Source: Planctomycetaceae bacterium
GTDB taxonomy: Bacteria; Planctomycetota; Planctomycetia; Planctomycetales; Planctomycetaceae
Reading direction: 5' to 3'
DNA length: 64,000 bases
Assembly (NCBI GenBank): GCA_029259845.1
Contig: JAJDEI010000095.1
Span: forward strand, 42,520-106,519
The notes under the pieces were generated by a model. The model saw nothing but the letters and a program-made list of their open reading frames with translations, did not search any database and was not told the origin of the DNA. Positions within the stretch are counted from its first letter, which is position 1. Every line of letters begins with the position of its first letter. Made by a program: the position numbers and the translations under genes. Of the stretch, positions 36,664-45,703 are shown in pieces.

Positions 36664-38357
36664 TCGGTCGCGACCGCCGAAGTCAGAGCCTCCTTGCCCA
36701 CGCGGTGACAGAAGTCGCCAAACGATTCGCCGTCCGTTCTTTCGGATTTGTACTTCGATAGCAAGGGAGAGAGCCGCGACGCGATTTCTTCCTGCGGGAC
36801 CATGTCCTCGAAAATGAACCCGATCCGCGTGCCCTGGGGGTTTCCGCCGAGATAGAGCGTGTACTTGCCGCGCGCCTTGCCGACCAGACCGATGTCCGGC
36901 GTGTAGGGCCGGGCGCAGCCGTTGGGGCAGCCGGTCATGTGGATGGCGATTCTCTCACCACCAAGGCCCTGCTGTTGCATTTCGGCCTCGATGCTGTCCA
37001 TGACCTGCGGCATGACCCGTTCGGACTCGGTGATCGCCAGTCCGCAGGTGGGAAAGGCGGGACAGGCGATGGAGTACCGCCGCGCGGGTGTGAGGTCCTC
37101 GGCGAGGGGCACGCCGTGATCTGTCAGGATGGCGTTGATCGCATCCTTGGCAGACGGGCCGAGGTTGCAGAGGATCATTCCCTGCAAGGCCGTCAGCCGC
37201 GTCTCGACGGGATACCGGGCGAGAATCGCACGGATGGCCGACTTGATCCGCAGGTGGCCCTCGTCCTGAATACGGCCGTTTTCGACGTTGATGCCCAGAA
37301 ATAGCTTGCCGTCCCCCTGCTCGTGCCAGCCCATGTGGTCATCGACATCTGTGATGTCGCAGGGGTGTGGCTTTGGCAACGACTGGCCGAAATACTCCTC
37401 GACGGTCGCCTTGAACCGGTCGAGACCCCAGTTGGCGATGAGGTACTTCATGCGGGCGAATTTGCGGTCGGACCGGTTGCCGTGGTCCCGTTGCACTTTC
37501 ACGATTGCCTCGCAGAGGGCGACAGTCTGCTCGGGGGCCACAAAGGTGAGCCGCTGCCCGACCGCCGGAAACGTCTCCTTTTTCGCGGGGGTCACCCCCT
37601 GTCCGCCGCCGACCAGCACATTGTAGCCGACGATTTGTTCCCCCTCGACGACCGCCATCAGGCCGAGGTCTTGCGTGTAGATGTCGACGCAGTTGTCTTC
37701 GGGCAGGGCGATGCCAAACTTGAATTTCCGTGGGAGGTAGGTCTTGCCGTAGATTGGCTCCACGTCGTCGTCAGCTTCGGTGGCGACCTCGTGCACCTTC
37801 TGACTCTCTTCGCCGTCCTTGATCCAGATTTCATAGTAGGCGGAGCTGCGCGGCCGGAAATGATCGGCAAGCGTGTCTGCCATCTCCTGCATCTGGCGGC
37901 GGACGGGACTGCCGTTGATCGGCGCCGGGCAGCACATGAAGTTGCGGCAGACGTCGCCACAGGCAGCGATGGTGGAGAGCTTGGCTTCGTTGATGCCCCG
38001 GATCGCGTCGCGCAGATTCCCCTTGACGATGCCGTGCAACTGGAATCCCTGGCGGTCGGTGATCCGCAGCGTACCGTTGCCGTACTTTTCGCAGAGGTCC
38101 AGCTCGGCCAGAAACTGCGCCGCCGAGACCCGGCCGCCCGGGACCCGGCTGCGGACCATAAAGATATACGTTTTCGAGCCGCCGCCCCGCTGGTCGCGGT
38201 CATCCTGTTGGTACGTGCCGTGGAACTTGAGCAGTTGGAGGTCGTCACCGGCAAGGTTCGGAGCGGGCTCGGCAAGTTGCGAGGCGATCGTCCCCCGGAG
38301 GAAGCGACTGCTTTCCTTGATGCGTTCCAGTTTACTCGGCTTGCCGTTGTCGGCCAT
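36660..38357 (-). CDS. cysI: Assimilatory sulfite reductase, sirohaem/[4Fe-4S] type
   Basis: A 565-residue cytosolic enzyme reducing sulfite to sulfide. Two NirA/CysI half-repeats are visible: the N-terminal LKFHGTYQQDDRDQR and LRITDRQGFQLHGIVKGNLR, then GDVCRNFMCCPAP. The cluster/sirohaem ligands are C-x5-C in CPAFPTC and C-x3-C in GCPNGC. ATG 38357 (MADNGKP) gives the normal start; the frame extends to 38435 without family-like residues. It is the first gene of a coupled trio. The electron donor (ferredoxin or a flavoprotein) is not encoded here. Confidence 0.92.
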   Translation of the reverse strand: MADNGKPSKLERIKESSRFLRGTIASQLAEPAPNLAGDDLQLLKFHGTYQQDDRDQRGGGSKTYIFMVRSRVPGGRVSAAQFLAELDLCEKYGNGTLRITDRQGFQLHGIVKGNLRDAIRGINEAKLSTIAACGDVCRNFMCCPAPINGSPVRRQMQEMADTLADHFRPRSSAYYEIWIKDGEESQKVHEVATEADDDVEPIYGKTYLPRKFKFGIALPEDNCVDIYTQDLGLMAVVEGEQIVGYNVLVGGGQGVTPAKKETFPAVGQRLTFVAPEQTVALCEAIVKVQRDHGNRSDRKFARMKYLIANWGLDRFKATVEEYFGQSLPKPHPCDITDVDDHMGWHEQGDGKLFLGINVENGRIQDEGHLRIKSAIRAILARYPVETRLTALQGMILCNLGPSAKDAINAILTDHGVPLAEDLTPARRYSIACPAFPTCGLAITESERVMPQVMDSIEAEMQQQGLGGERIAIHMTGCPNGCARPYTPDIGLVGKARGKYTLYLGGNPQGTRIGFIFEDMVPQEEIASRLSPLLSKYKSERTDGESFGDFCHRVGKEALTSAVATE

Positions 38358-38776
38358 GAGTGGATGGAAGATTGAGAAAGATTGATCGACGACCGCGGCG
38401 TTCCTTCTGCGGCTCGCAAACTCAGCTCGCCACACAACGAGAGGCCGTGGATTATAGTCAGACCGGCCGATTTGGGTACCGGGAACATTTCATCCCGAGT
38501 TTTGAACGACGGGTGTCACTTCCCAAGCCGACGGCTTCGCCGTCGATCCGACGCCGATTGCGTCAGCTTGGCAAGTGTGGGGGCCAATCGGAACCGTTTG
38601 GAGCCTTGCATTCTTGTCGTTGCGAGGAACGTCGGTGGAATTGTGAGATACCCCACTGAGTGTGTATGCTGTCCCCGCATCAAATAGGTCGCGCAGGGCG
38701 TCCCCTCGACAGACACGCCGTGTCATTCGTGCGCGATTCGCGGCTGAACAATTCCCCCAACCAATCAGGAGCAACC
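38358..38776. promoter_or_regulatory. Divergent regulatory region between sulfite reductase and the RiPP-like locus
   Basis: 419 bases between divergent genes. TTGTGA (38641-38646) and TATGCT (38665-38670), 18 bases apart, form a moderate promoter candidate for the cysteine-rich lipoprotein gene. AGGAG at about 38767-38771 is its ribosome binding site. A small GC hairpin (CCGACGGCTTCGCCGTCG) lies near 38527-38544. No gene was recognised. Confidence 0.4.
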
Positions 38777-39337
38777 ATGAAGCGGACGGAGATGAACCGA
38801 CGAGATTTCACACGGCTCACAGCGGCGGCCTTTGGCGGTGTGGTGGCCGGAACGATGGCGGGCTGCGGCGAACAGGCCGCCACTGACGGCGGCGGCGAAG
38901 GGGCTGCCCCCGCCGGCGGTGAGGCGCCGGCTGAAGGAAGTGAGGCTGGCAGCGGTACGACAGACGCTGGCAGCGGCACGGCACACGACCACGACCACGC
39001 GGACGGCGAAGCGGCAGAGCATGATGTGGCCAACATGATGGGCGATGTTCACGTCTGCCGCGGCCTCAACACCTGCAAGGGCCAGGGGCAGGGAGGCGGG
39101 AACGACTGTGCGGGACAGGGAGCGTGTGCGACTGCTGAAGCCCATACCTGCCATGCCGCCAACGACTGCAAAGGGCAAGGAGGATGCGGAGACTTCGCCG
39201 GCCAGAACGCCTGCAAGGGGCAAGGCGAATGCAATGTCCCACTTAAGGAGGACACGTGGGCCAAAGCCCGTGCCGCCTTTGAAGAAGCCATGACAGCCGC
39301 CGGCAAGGACGTCGGTGCCGCTCCGGCCGCCGGTTGA
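38777..39337 (+). CDS. Cysteine-rich Tat lipoprotein, probable RiPP (bufferin-like) precursor
   Basis: A 186-residue protein in three parts. Residues 1-30 are a Tat lipoprotein signal (NRRDFTRLTAAAF, lipobox MAGC30). Residues 31-90 are a Gly/Ala/Glu linker with a HDHDH patch. The core has nine cysteines (94, 100, 111, 117, 125, 131, 137, 146 and 152) in repeats of the C-K-G-Q-G type. The next two genes are DUF692 (MNIO) and DUF2063, the standard maturation pair of bufferin-type peptides, in which cysteines are oxidatively modified to bind copper. So this is probably the substrate. The exact modification and metal are inferred. Confidence 0.78.
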   Translation: MKRTEMNRRDFTRLTAAAFGGVVAGTMAGCGEQAATDGGGEGAAPAGGEAPAEGSEAGSGTTDAGSGTAHDHDHADGEAAEHDVANMMGDVHVCRGLNTCKGQGQGGGNDCAGQGACATAEAHTCHAANDCKGQGGCGDFAGQNACKGQGECNVPLKEDTWAKARAAFEEAMTAAGKDVGAAPAAG

Positions 39338-39430
39338 TTGGTTCTCCGGAGATCGCGAGTCGCGCGCACAGCCTGCGGGGTTCGGCCCCGCGGGCTTGAC
39401 TTTGTTCCCGATGATGTGTGACGGTCAGCG

Positions 39431-40405
39431 ATGGTGACGACCCGCCTGGGATATCCGCATTTGGGCCTCGGCGTGGGGCTGCGGAGTGTGCATTATGCGC
39501 ACATTCTCCAGCAGCAGCCGGATGTCGACTGGTTCGAGATCATCTCCGAGAACTATATGGACTCGCAGGGACGTCCGCGGTACGTCCTCGACCAGATTGC
39601 CGAGCGGTATCCGATTGTGATGCACGGTGTGTCGCTGTCAATCGGCAGCAGTGACCCGCTCAACCGGGACTATCTCCGCAAGCTGAAGTTGCTCGCATCG
39701 AGCGTCAACGCCGGGTGGGTCTCCGACCATTTGTGCTGGACGGGCGTCGCCGGTCGGAACACACACGACCTGCTGCCCGTGCCGCTCACCGATCAGACGC
39801 TGCGGCACGTGGTCGAGCGAATCCGCATCGTCCAGGATGTGCTCGAACGCCCGTTCGTGCTGGAGAACCCCAGCAGCTATGTGACGTTCGCCTGTTCGGA
39901 GATGCCGGAATGGGAATTCATCACCCGCATGGCCGAAGAAGCGAACTGCGGGTTGCTGCTCGATGTAAACAACGTGTATGTGTCGAGCGTGAATCACGAT
40001 TTCGACCCAGTCGAATACGTCGAAAACGTGCCTCATGAACGGATCGTGCAGTGCCATTTGGCGGGGCACACGAACTGCGGCACGCATCTGGTCGACACGC
40101 ACGACGGACACGTGATCGACCCGGTGTGGGATCTGTACCGCCGTGCGCATCGACTGACCGGCGGCATGTCGACGCTGTTGGAATGGGATGCGAGCATCCC
40201 GGCGTTCCCGGTTGTGCATGCAGAGGTGCTCAAGGCGAAGCGGCACATTTCTGACGAATGCGAACCCCCGGGCGGTTCGGACGACGCCGTCAGCGACGGT
40301 GCCTCGCCCCAAACGACTTCGCCCCAGGATGCGAGCAGCTCTCGCCTCGGCCCCGAATCGGCGGTGCCGCACCCGGCTGTGCTGGTCTGCGCGGAGGCCG
40401 AATGA
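39431..40405 (+). CDS. DUF692 multinuclear iron oxidase (MNIO; BufB/MbnB-like)
   Basis: A 324-residue TIM-barrel enzyme, expected to hold two or three iron ions and to oxidise cysteines of the neighbouring peptide. Family segments are [70 protein letters not shown] and [10 protein letters not shown], which supply the His/Asp/Glu metal ligands. A Ser/Pro-rich tail of about 50 residues follows the barrel. ATG 39431 is 93 bases after the precursor gene. Its stop overlaps the next start as ATGA. The role follows from the MNIO family and the context. Confidence 0.9.
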   Translation: MVTTRLGYPHLGLGVGLRSVHYAHILQQQPDVDWFEIISENYMDSQGRPRYVLDQIAERYPIVMHGVSLSIGSSDPLNRDYLRKLKLLASSVNAGWVSDHLCWTGVAGRNTHDLLPVPLTDQTLRHVVERIRIVQDVLERPFVLENPSSYVTFACSEMPEWEFITRMAEEANCGLLLDVNNVYVSSVNHDFDPVEYVENVPHERIVQCHLAGHTNCGTHLVDTHDGHVIDPVWDLYRRAHRLTGGMSTLLEWDASIPAFPVVHAEVLKAKRHISDECEPPGGSDDAVSDGASPQTTSPQDASSSRLGPESAVPHPAVLVCAEAE

Positions 40406-41304
40406 TCTCGACTGCTTCTCAACTCGGCCAGATTCAGCGTTGGATGCAGACGGTCATCACGCATCCCGACGGCATCGCGGCGGGGATTGATTCGCCCGCT
40501 GCGCGGCAGTCCATCGACATCACCGCGGCTGATGTCGAGCGGGTCATCAGCCGTTCGCGGGCGCTCGACAGCGTGCAGCGGTTGCAGGTGTACGGCAACG
40601 CCTACTACACGCGGCTGATCGACTGTCTTGCAGTCGAGTTCCCAGCAGTGCACTCCGCGGTTGGGGAAGACGCGTTCGGCGGGTTCGTGTTCGGGTATCT
40701 GCAACAGTACCCGTCAACGAGCTATACGCTCAGCGAGTTGGGAGCCGGATTTCCGCAATACCTGGAGGAGTCCCGTCCGCCGCGGACGGACGACGGTCCC
40801 GACTGGGTCGACTTTCTTGTCGACCTGTCAAACCTCGAACGGACGTACAGCGACGTTTTCGACGGACCGGGCGAAGAGCGCGAACAACTGCTGACGGCGG
40901 ACGATCTGCGCGCGGTCCCTTCGGATCGCTGGGGGGATGTCCGACTCCGAACGGCCCGGTCATTGCGGTTTCTGGAGCTGCGGTTCCCTGTTCACGAATT
41001 CGCCACGGCCGTTCGGCGAGGAAAAGCAGCGACGATGCCGGAGGCGACGACGACCCGTCTGGCGATCAGCCGCCGAGATTACATCGTCCGCCGCCGTCCG
41101 CTCTCCCCGTTACCCTACCTGTTGCTTCAACAACTGCAGCAGGGGAAGACGCTGGGCGCGGCGATCGAGGCAGTCGTCGCTGCCGATGAGGCCGATGAGG
41201 CCGATGAGGCCGATATGTCCCCGCTCGCCGACCACCTGCGGGAATGGTTCCGCCTCTGGACGCACGAGGGATATTTCCTCGGCCTGGAGTTGGATACGGA
41301 ATAG
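40402..41304 (+). CDS. DUF2063 partner protein (BufC/HvfC-like)
   Basis: A 300-residue protein matching the DUF2063 family: an N-terminal helical DNA-binding-like domain ([37 protein letters not shown]) and a C-terminal domain with [13 protein letters not shown] sequence ([26 protein letters not shown]). In characterised systems it recognises the leader peptide and assists the MNIO. A small in-frame GCCGATGAG tandem ([11 protein letters not shown]) lies near residues 261-271. Translation is coupled to the DUF692 gene by ATGA. Confidence 0.85.
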   Translation: MISTASQLGQIQRWMQTVITHPDGIAAGIDSPAARQSIDITAADVERVISRSRALDSVQRLQVYGNAYYTRLIDCLAVEFPAVHSAVGEDAFGGFVFGYLQQYPSTSYTLSELGAGFPQYLEESRPPRTDDGPDWVDFLVDLSNLERTYSDVFDGPGEEREQLLTADDLRAVPSDRWGDVRLRTARSLRFLELRFPVHEFATAVRRGKAATMPEATTTRLAISRRDYIVRRRPLSPLPYLLLQQLQQGKTLGAAIEAVVAADEADEADEADMSPLADHLREWFRLWTHEGYFLGLELDTE

Positions 41305-41316
41305 CCGACGAGCTGA

Positions 41317-41430
41317 CGTGTTCCCAAGCTCCGGCTTGGGAACACGTGTCCCGAAAATCTCTGCTTTGCCGTCTGTGAAACGGAGTTTCACGAGGGTGCG
41401 TCGCAAAACGAAGTTTGGGAACGAGGTTGC
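41317..41430 (+). repeat. Dispersed palindromic repeat R3 behind the RiPP locus
   Basis: CGTGTTCCCAAG at 41317-41328 is complementary to CTTGGGAACACG (41335-41346) around CTCCGG. GAAACGGAGTTTC and a closing TTTGGGAACGAGG follow. It is just after the DUF2063 stop and might end transcription. Related blocks are at 47522-47555, 58813-58838, 58960-58985 and 59941-60045. Confidence 0.75.
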
Positions 41431-41437
41431 GGGGTGC

Positions 41438-41594
41438 CAGGGCCATTCAAAGTTGCACTTCGGAGAAGACCGGCCGGGACAAGCTCAATGGTAACCCGAA
41501 GCGTCGGCGAGGAAGCGAACGTGAGTGAGCGATTCGTCCCTCGCTGGCGCTTCGGGTTACGAGGTTGCCCAGCTTCCATCTTTGAACGGCCCTG
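41438..41594 (-). repeat. 157-base palindromic element, copy 3, inverted (family R1)
   Basis: The termini are CAGGGCCATTCAAAG and CTTTGAACGGCCCTG. The inverse complement aligns along its whole length with the copy at 13867. The inner stem on the plus strand reads GCGTCGGC with GCTGGCGC, which keeps pairing if two G-U pairs are allowed. Confidence 0.9.
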
Positions 41595-41940
41595 GAAGGG
41601 GCGCTATCCGACGCGAAAGGGGCAGATCGTTCACCCAGTTCCGAGGCGGTCACGCTCGCTCTCCACCGACCACGGCCCCTGACCCTCGATGCGGTACCGT
41701 TGCTTCACGTTGCTTCGGCGCCTCAGCGACCCCCGCCAATGATCGGAGGCACCTTGTGTATCGTCAGTTTGGCCTCGTTGCTGGCAATCAGCCCCGATTT
41801 TTCGGAAGATCATGCGGTACCGTTTTGTTCGGGCGTGTCGCGATGAGTGACCGAATGCTTGGTTTCCGCGTGCCTCGCTTGTACCTGTTCTCGACACACG
41901 GCAAACGTCCTACAGCGCAGGGTCGAGGTGATGCATCACT

Positions 41941-42107
41941 GCCAAGACGCCAAGGTAAACAGGGTTGACGTGTGCCTGCCACAGGCTTCGCAAGCCGACA
42001 CGAGCATTCGGGGAAACGTTTCCCGACATTGATTGATTGGCCAGGGAACGGCACCGTCTTCCGTGCGGCTTGTCAAACATTTGACTTGGCGGCCTTGGCG
42101 TCTTGGC
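41941..42107 (+). repeat. Palindromic element R2, copy 2, with perfect 15-base ends
   Basis: GCCAAGACGCCAAGG (41941-41955) and CCTTGGCGTCTTGGC (42093-42107) are exact complements. The inside shares CACAGGCTTCGCAAGCCGAC with copy 1. It ends 45 bases before the hydrolase ATG, so part of that gene's leader derives from it. The rest of the 41305-42152 gap is R3, R1 and unassigned sequence. Confidence 0.85.
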
Positions 42108-42152
42108 GGTTCAACCCTGTGCTGGCGTAACACGTTCGTCGCAGACTTCACC

Positions 42153-43013
42153 ATGATCGTCCTGATCCAACGAAAAATCATTTACCGGCCACTCCGGGAG
42201 AAGGTCGTGCTCGATCCGGAAGCGGTAACGTCGGGTGTCCTGGGCGAAGTCCGTGTGCCGACGGACGACGGGCTGACGCTGCACGGCTGGCATGCGACGT
42301 CACGGTGCAGCATTGCGGAGGGCGATGCGTCGTGGCGGCCGCTCGTCATCTTTTTTCCGGGCAACTCGGGGCACCGCGGGTGCCGTGTTCGGGACTTCGA
42401 GCTGTTCACCCAGGTTGGTGCCGACCTACTACTGGTCGATTACCGCGGGTATGCGGAGAATGCGGGCAACCCGTCCGAGCCGTCACTGGCCGCCGATGCA
42501 CGGGCCGTCTGGCGGTACGCAGTGGATGGGTTAGGTGTGCCCCCCGAACGGATCGTGCTGTTCGGCGGATCGCTGGGCGGCGGCGTGGCGACCCGTCTGG
42601 CCCATGAGATTTGTCGCGACGGCCCCGCTCCGGCGGGACTCATCCTGCGGGCGACGTTTACGTCGATGGCCGATGCGGGCAAAGCCCTGTACCCCTGGCT
42701 GCCCGTGCGGTCCCTGCTGGTCGAACGGTTCCCCTCGATCGAGCGGATCCCGCATGTCACCTGTCCCCTGCTGGTGATGCACGGCACCCGTGACCGCGTT
42801 GTCCCCTTCGAGCAGGGACGGCGGCTGTTCGAGACCGCCTCTCCCCGGTCCGCCTGCGGCGTGGACAAACGATTCGTCGAACTGCCCGAATCCGGCCACA
42901 ACGACATCATTCACACCGGGTGGGACACGATGCGATCCGAGTTCTCCCGTTTTCTCTCCGGGCTCAGCAACGGGAAACGCGTCTCGGAAACAATGGTCGA
43001 AACGGCACGATGA
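42153..43013 (+). CDS. Alpha/beta hydrolase (BEM46/YjfP-like)
   Basis: A 286-residue hydrolase. The oxyanion strand is LVIFFPGNSGHRG, the nucleophile elbow is LFGGSLGGGVA, the acid is in VMHGTRDRVVP and the base in PESGHNDII, so the catalytic triad is complete. The N-terminal IQRKIIYRPLREKVVLDP is typical of BEM46-like proteins, which often carry a membrane anchor; here the start is only weakly hydrophobic. ATG 42153 is chosen because the longer frame runs into repeat R2. Its stop overlaps the glycosylase start by ATGA. The substrate is unknown. Confidence 0.85.
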   Translation: MIVLIQRKIIYRPLREKVVLDPEAVTSGVLGEVRVPTDDGLTLHGWHATSRCSIAEGDASWRPLVIFFPGNSGHRGCRVRDFELFTQVGADLLLVDYRGYAENAGNPSEPSLAADARAVWRYAVDGLGVPPERIVLFGGSLGGGVATRLAHEICRDGPAPAGLILRATFTSMADAGKALYPWLPVRSLLVERFPSIERIPHVTCPLLVMHGTRDRVVPFEQGRRLFETASPRSACGVDKRFVELPESGHNDIIHTGWDTMRSEFSRFLSGLSNGKRVSETMVETAR

Positions 43014-43636
43014 GCCTGTCGCCCCAAGTCATCGAAGCCGCCGTCACGCATCTGCGGAAGTCAGACCCGGTCCTGCGGCGAGTCATCGACCGGACCGGAC
43101 CGTGCACGATGCGAAAAGGGCGGCGGCATTTCCGTTCGCTCGCGCGGGCCATCGTCGCCCAACAGATTTCCGGCAAGGCAGCCAAGTCGATCTGGAACAG
43201 GCTGCAATGCGCGGTCCGCCCCCGGCAGATCACCGCCGAGACGGTCGCCGCCATGTCGCCCGAACAGTTGCGCGCGCAAGGTGTCTCGCCCCAAAAGGCC
43301 ACCTATTTGCACGACCTCGCCGGGCGCGTCCGGGACGGGTCGCTCCGTTTGAACCGGCTCTCACAACACGCCGATGAGCAGGTCATCGAACAACTGGTCG
43401 CGGTCAAAGGCATCGGCGAGTGGACCGCACAGATGTTTCTGATGTTTTCCCTCGGCCGCCCGGATGTCTTCCCGCACGGCGACCTCGGCATCCGCACGGC
43501 GATCCGCGACCTGTACGGATTGCCCGAACTGCCCGACCGCAAAGCGAGCGAACCGATCGCCAGAGTCTGGCGGCCGTACGCCACGGTCGCCAGTTGGTAC
43601 CTCTGGCGCAGCACGGAAGAGGAAGACACGTGGTAG
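43010..43636 (+). CDS. alkA: DNA-3-methyladenine glycosylase II (AlkA-like)
   Basis: A 208-residue base-excision repair enzyme of the HhH-GPD fold that removes alkylated purines. Seen: FRSLARAIVAQQISGKAA, the helix-hairpin-helix LVAVKGIGEWTAQMFLMFSLGRPDVFP and the catalytic Asp in PHGDLGI. It lacks the N-terminal domain of E. coli AlkA, as short bacterial and yeast MAG-type proteins do. ATG 43010 overlaps the hydrolase stop, so the two genes are coupled. Confidence 0.9.
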   Translation: MSLSPQVIEAAVTHLRKSDPVLRRVIDRTGPCTMRKGRRHFRSLARAIVAQQISGKAAKSIWNRLQCAVRPRQITAETVAAMSPEQLRAQGVSPQKATYLHDLAGRVRDGSLRLNRLSQHADEQVIEQLVAVKGIGEWTAQMFLMFSLGRPDVFPHGDLGIRTAIRDLYGLPELPDRKASEPIARVWRPYATVASWYLWRSTEEEDTW

Positions 43637-43926
43637 CCGAGAATCGCGGGGGAGTCATTGCCAATCCTGAAATGCAGTTTGCGAATTCGCGATTCACAGT
43701 TTCTCATTCGCAATCTGCAACGCCCCGCCCGCCCACTCAAGCAGGTGTCCAACGACTCGGAAACCCAACGGGCGATGGCAAGATGCACGAACGAGAGGAC
43801 GTCTCGCGATTGCGTATGAGCGCAGCCGATCAGACCGTCGCAAATCGCTACAATATTCCCGGTCGAACGGCGAATGACCGATTCGAAGCACGAAACGTTT
43901 CTGGACACTGACGGAGTTCACGACGG
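43637..43926. other. Spacer, no gene recognised
   Basis: 290 bases. Near 43676-43725 there are short TTTGCGAATTCGCGA and TTCGCAATCTGCAA motifs reminiscent of the TTGCAA-rich repeat at 58731-59034, but too short to classify. Confidence 0.4.
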
Positions 43927-44622
43927 ATGTTTTATCTTGACCCCATGTACCTGATGCTGGTGATCTTGCCCGGGCTGCTGGTTTCCGGAGGTGCGAGCCT
44001 GCTCGTGCGATCGGCTTTCAACAAGTATTCCAAGGTTCGGTCGCGACGCGGATACACCGGTGCCCAGGCGGCCCAAGTCCTGCTGGACAACGCGGGTATT
44101 CACAATGTGTCTGTTGTGGCGACCCAGGGCCACCTCAGCGACCACTACAATCCGAAGACGCACCAACTGGCGCTCTCGGAGGGGGTGTATTCGAGCAACT
44201 CGCTGGCGGCTGTGGGGATCGCCTGTCACGAGGCGGGGCATGCGATTCAACACGCCAACAATTATGGTCCGCTCGGTTTGCGGTCGGCGATCGTCCCGAT
44301 GGCGGGCTTTGGCTCCAGTGTGGGTTACATCGTGATGGCTGTGGGGGTCTTCATTTCTCCCTTCGTGGTGGGGATCGGTGTGCTGATTTTTTCAGCCGTG
44401 CTGTTGTTCCAATTGGTGACATTGCCGGTGGAGTTCGACGCGACCGCCCGTGCCAAGCGGCTGGTTGTGGAAGCGGGCATCGTCGACCCGGACGAGCGAT
44501 ACGGCATCGACCGCGTGCTCAACGCAGCCGCCCTCACGTACGTGGCGGCGGTGATCTCGACACTGCTGACGATTCTCTACTTCCTGTTACGGTCAGGCCT
44601 GCTGGGCGGCCGCCGCGATTAG
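43927..44622 (+). CDS. Membrane zinc metallopeptidase (YugP-like, Zn_peptidase_2)
   Basis: A 231-residue protein. The N-terminal helix is PMYLMLVILPGLLVSGGASLLV. The YugP-family sequence KYSKVRSRRGYTGAQAAQVLLDNAG follows, then VVATQGHLSDHYNPKTHQLALSEGVY and the zinc motif HEAGH in ACHEAGHAIQHA. Three more hydrophobic segments end the protein. VEFDATARAKRLV supplies further conserved acidic residues. It is probably in the cytoplasmic membrane. The physiological substrate is unknown. Confidence 0.9.
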   Translation: MFYLDPMYLMLVILPGLLVSGGASLLVRSAFNKYSKVRSRRGYTGAQAAQVLLDNAGIHNVSVVATQGHLSDHYNPKTHQLALSEGVYSSNSLAAVGIACHEAGHAIQHANNYGPLGLRSAIVPMAGFGSSVGYIVMAVGVFISPFVVGIGVLIFSAVLLFQLVTLPVEFDATARAKRLVVEAGIVDPDERYGIDRVLNAAALTYVAAVISTLLTILYFLLRSGLLGGRRD

Positions 44623-44647
44623 CGCCTTGTCAGGCATTGATTGTGAG

Positions 44648-44840
44648 GTTGGAGTTCAAGCGTTCGCTTGTTTTGGTAGCGGCAAGAGTTCACAGCCAGG
44701 GACGGGGCGCTTCATTCGGCGGGAAACCGTGTCGGGCTCACAGTCCGCGATGACCGAAAGAGGTGCCTGATTTGGCTTCTATCGAGCAACCGACGTCCGA
44801 CCAGTGAACGGCGATCCGCAGCCTAAAGGCTGAACTCCAA
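44648..44840. repeat. R4-type repeat pair upstream of the cupin gene
   Basis: TTGGAGTTCAAGCG begins at 44649, and GCAGCCTAAAGGCTGAACTC begins at 44818, followed by CAA. The latter's complement matches the first 23 bases of the R4 repeat at 30605 and 63236 with one change. The two blocks are inverted relative to each other, so the whole may be one larger element. The 3' block ends about 20 bases before the cupin start. Confidence 0.65.
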
Positions 44841-44860
44841 CACGACGAGGGAGTTGGCCC

Positions 44861-45172
44861 TTGAACTTGCCACCGCGCCAGGACGAAGTGACCGAAACGC
44901 TCGAAGAAAACGAGCACGTCCGCATCGAACGAATCGTCTCCGGGGGGCATTCGAGTCCGCCCGGGTTCTGGTATGATCAGGACGAACACGAATGGGTCAT
45001 GCTGCTTCATGGAGAGGCGCGGCTGTTGTTTGAGGGTGACACCGAGCCGCTCCTCCTCAAGCCGGGCGACCATGTGAACATCCCCGCCCATCGCAGGCAC
45101 CGCGTGGAATGGACCACTCCCCACGAACCGACCGTGTGGCTCGCGGTGTTCTCTCGTGATTCCACATCGTAG
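44861..45172 (+). CDS. Small cupin-domain protein
   Basis: A 103-residue single-domain cupin. The first metal motif region is PGFWYDQDEHEWVMLLHGEARLLFEG and the second is LKPGDHVNIPAHRRHRVEWT, which supplies the conserved His and Glu. Such proteins occur as isomerases, dioxygenases or sensors, and nothing here selects among them. The likely start is TTG 44861 with GGGAG upstream, because no in-frame ATG or GTG fits. It stands alone between repeat-rich spacers. Confidence 0.82.
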   Translation: MNLPPRQDEVTETLEENEHVRIERIVSGGHSSPPGFWYDQDEHEWVMLLHGEARLLFEGDTEPLLLKPGDHVNIPAHRRHRVEWTTPHEPTVWLAVFSRDSTS

Positions 45173-45703
45173 CCCGGGGCCTTCGAAGAGTCAGTCGTTC
45201 CAAGTTGGCCACCGAGAGATGAGCGACGTCAGTTTTCGCCGCCGTAGGCGTTACTCAACGTCTTCTACGCCGTAGGCGTCACACAACAAAGCCCAGGGTC
45301 GCGAACGAAGTGAGCGCACCCTGGGTTGCAGAAGTTCAGTCTGTCCCAACCCTGAAGGAGTCGCACAATCGCGGATTCCTTGAAAATCGTTGAGTGTTAC
45401 GTTGAGTTGAGTCAACGTTTAGGAGAACCCTTTCAGGGTTCGCGGTCTTCGATTCCAGGAAACCCAGGGTGGCGCAGCTTCGCCGCTGACCCTGGGCTCT
45501 GCTGTGAAATCCCTTCAGGATCAACCAGATACGACGACCACCTTCCCGTGGGACAAGCTGGGAACGACTGCCAGCGTGTGGAGTACGCGTCTCCCAAGCG
45601 TGGTGTGTTTCGCAAGCCGTCCTTCGTGAAAACATCGTGCTCTCACCACTCCGGCGGCAATGCGTACGTTACACACCACGTCACGTCGTACAACGTCCGC
45701 GCG
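45173..45703. repeat. Spacer built of R7 repeats
   Basis: 531 bases. Repeated blocks include GCCGTAGGCGT, AGCCCAGGGTCGCGAACGAA, GTGAGCGCACCCTGGGTT, AACCCTGAAGG and CCCTTTCAGGGTT, some in inverted orientation. The same blocks occur at about 60085-60330. A hairpin CCAGGGT..ACCCTGG recurs. No gene. Confidence 0.7.
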
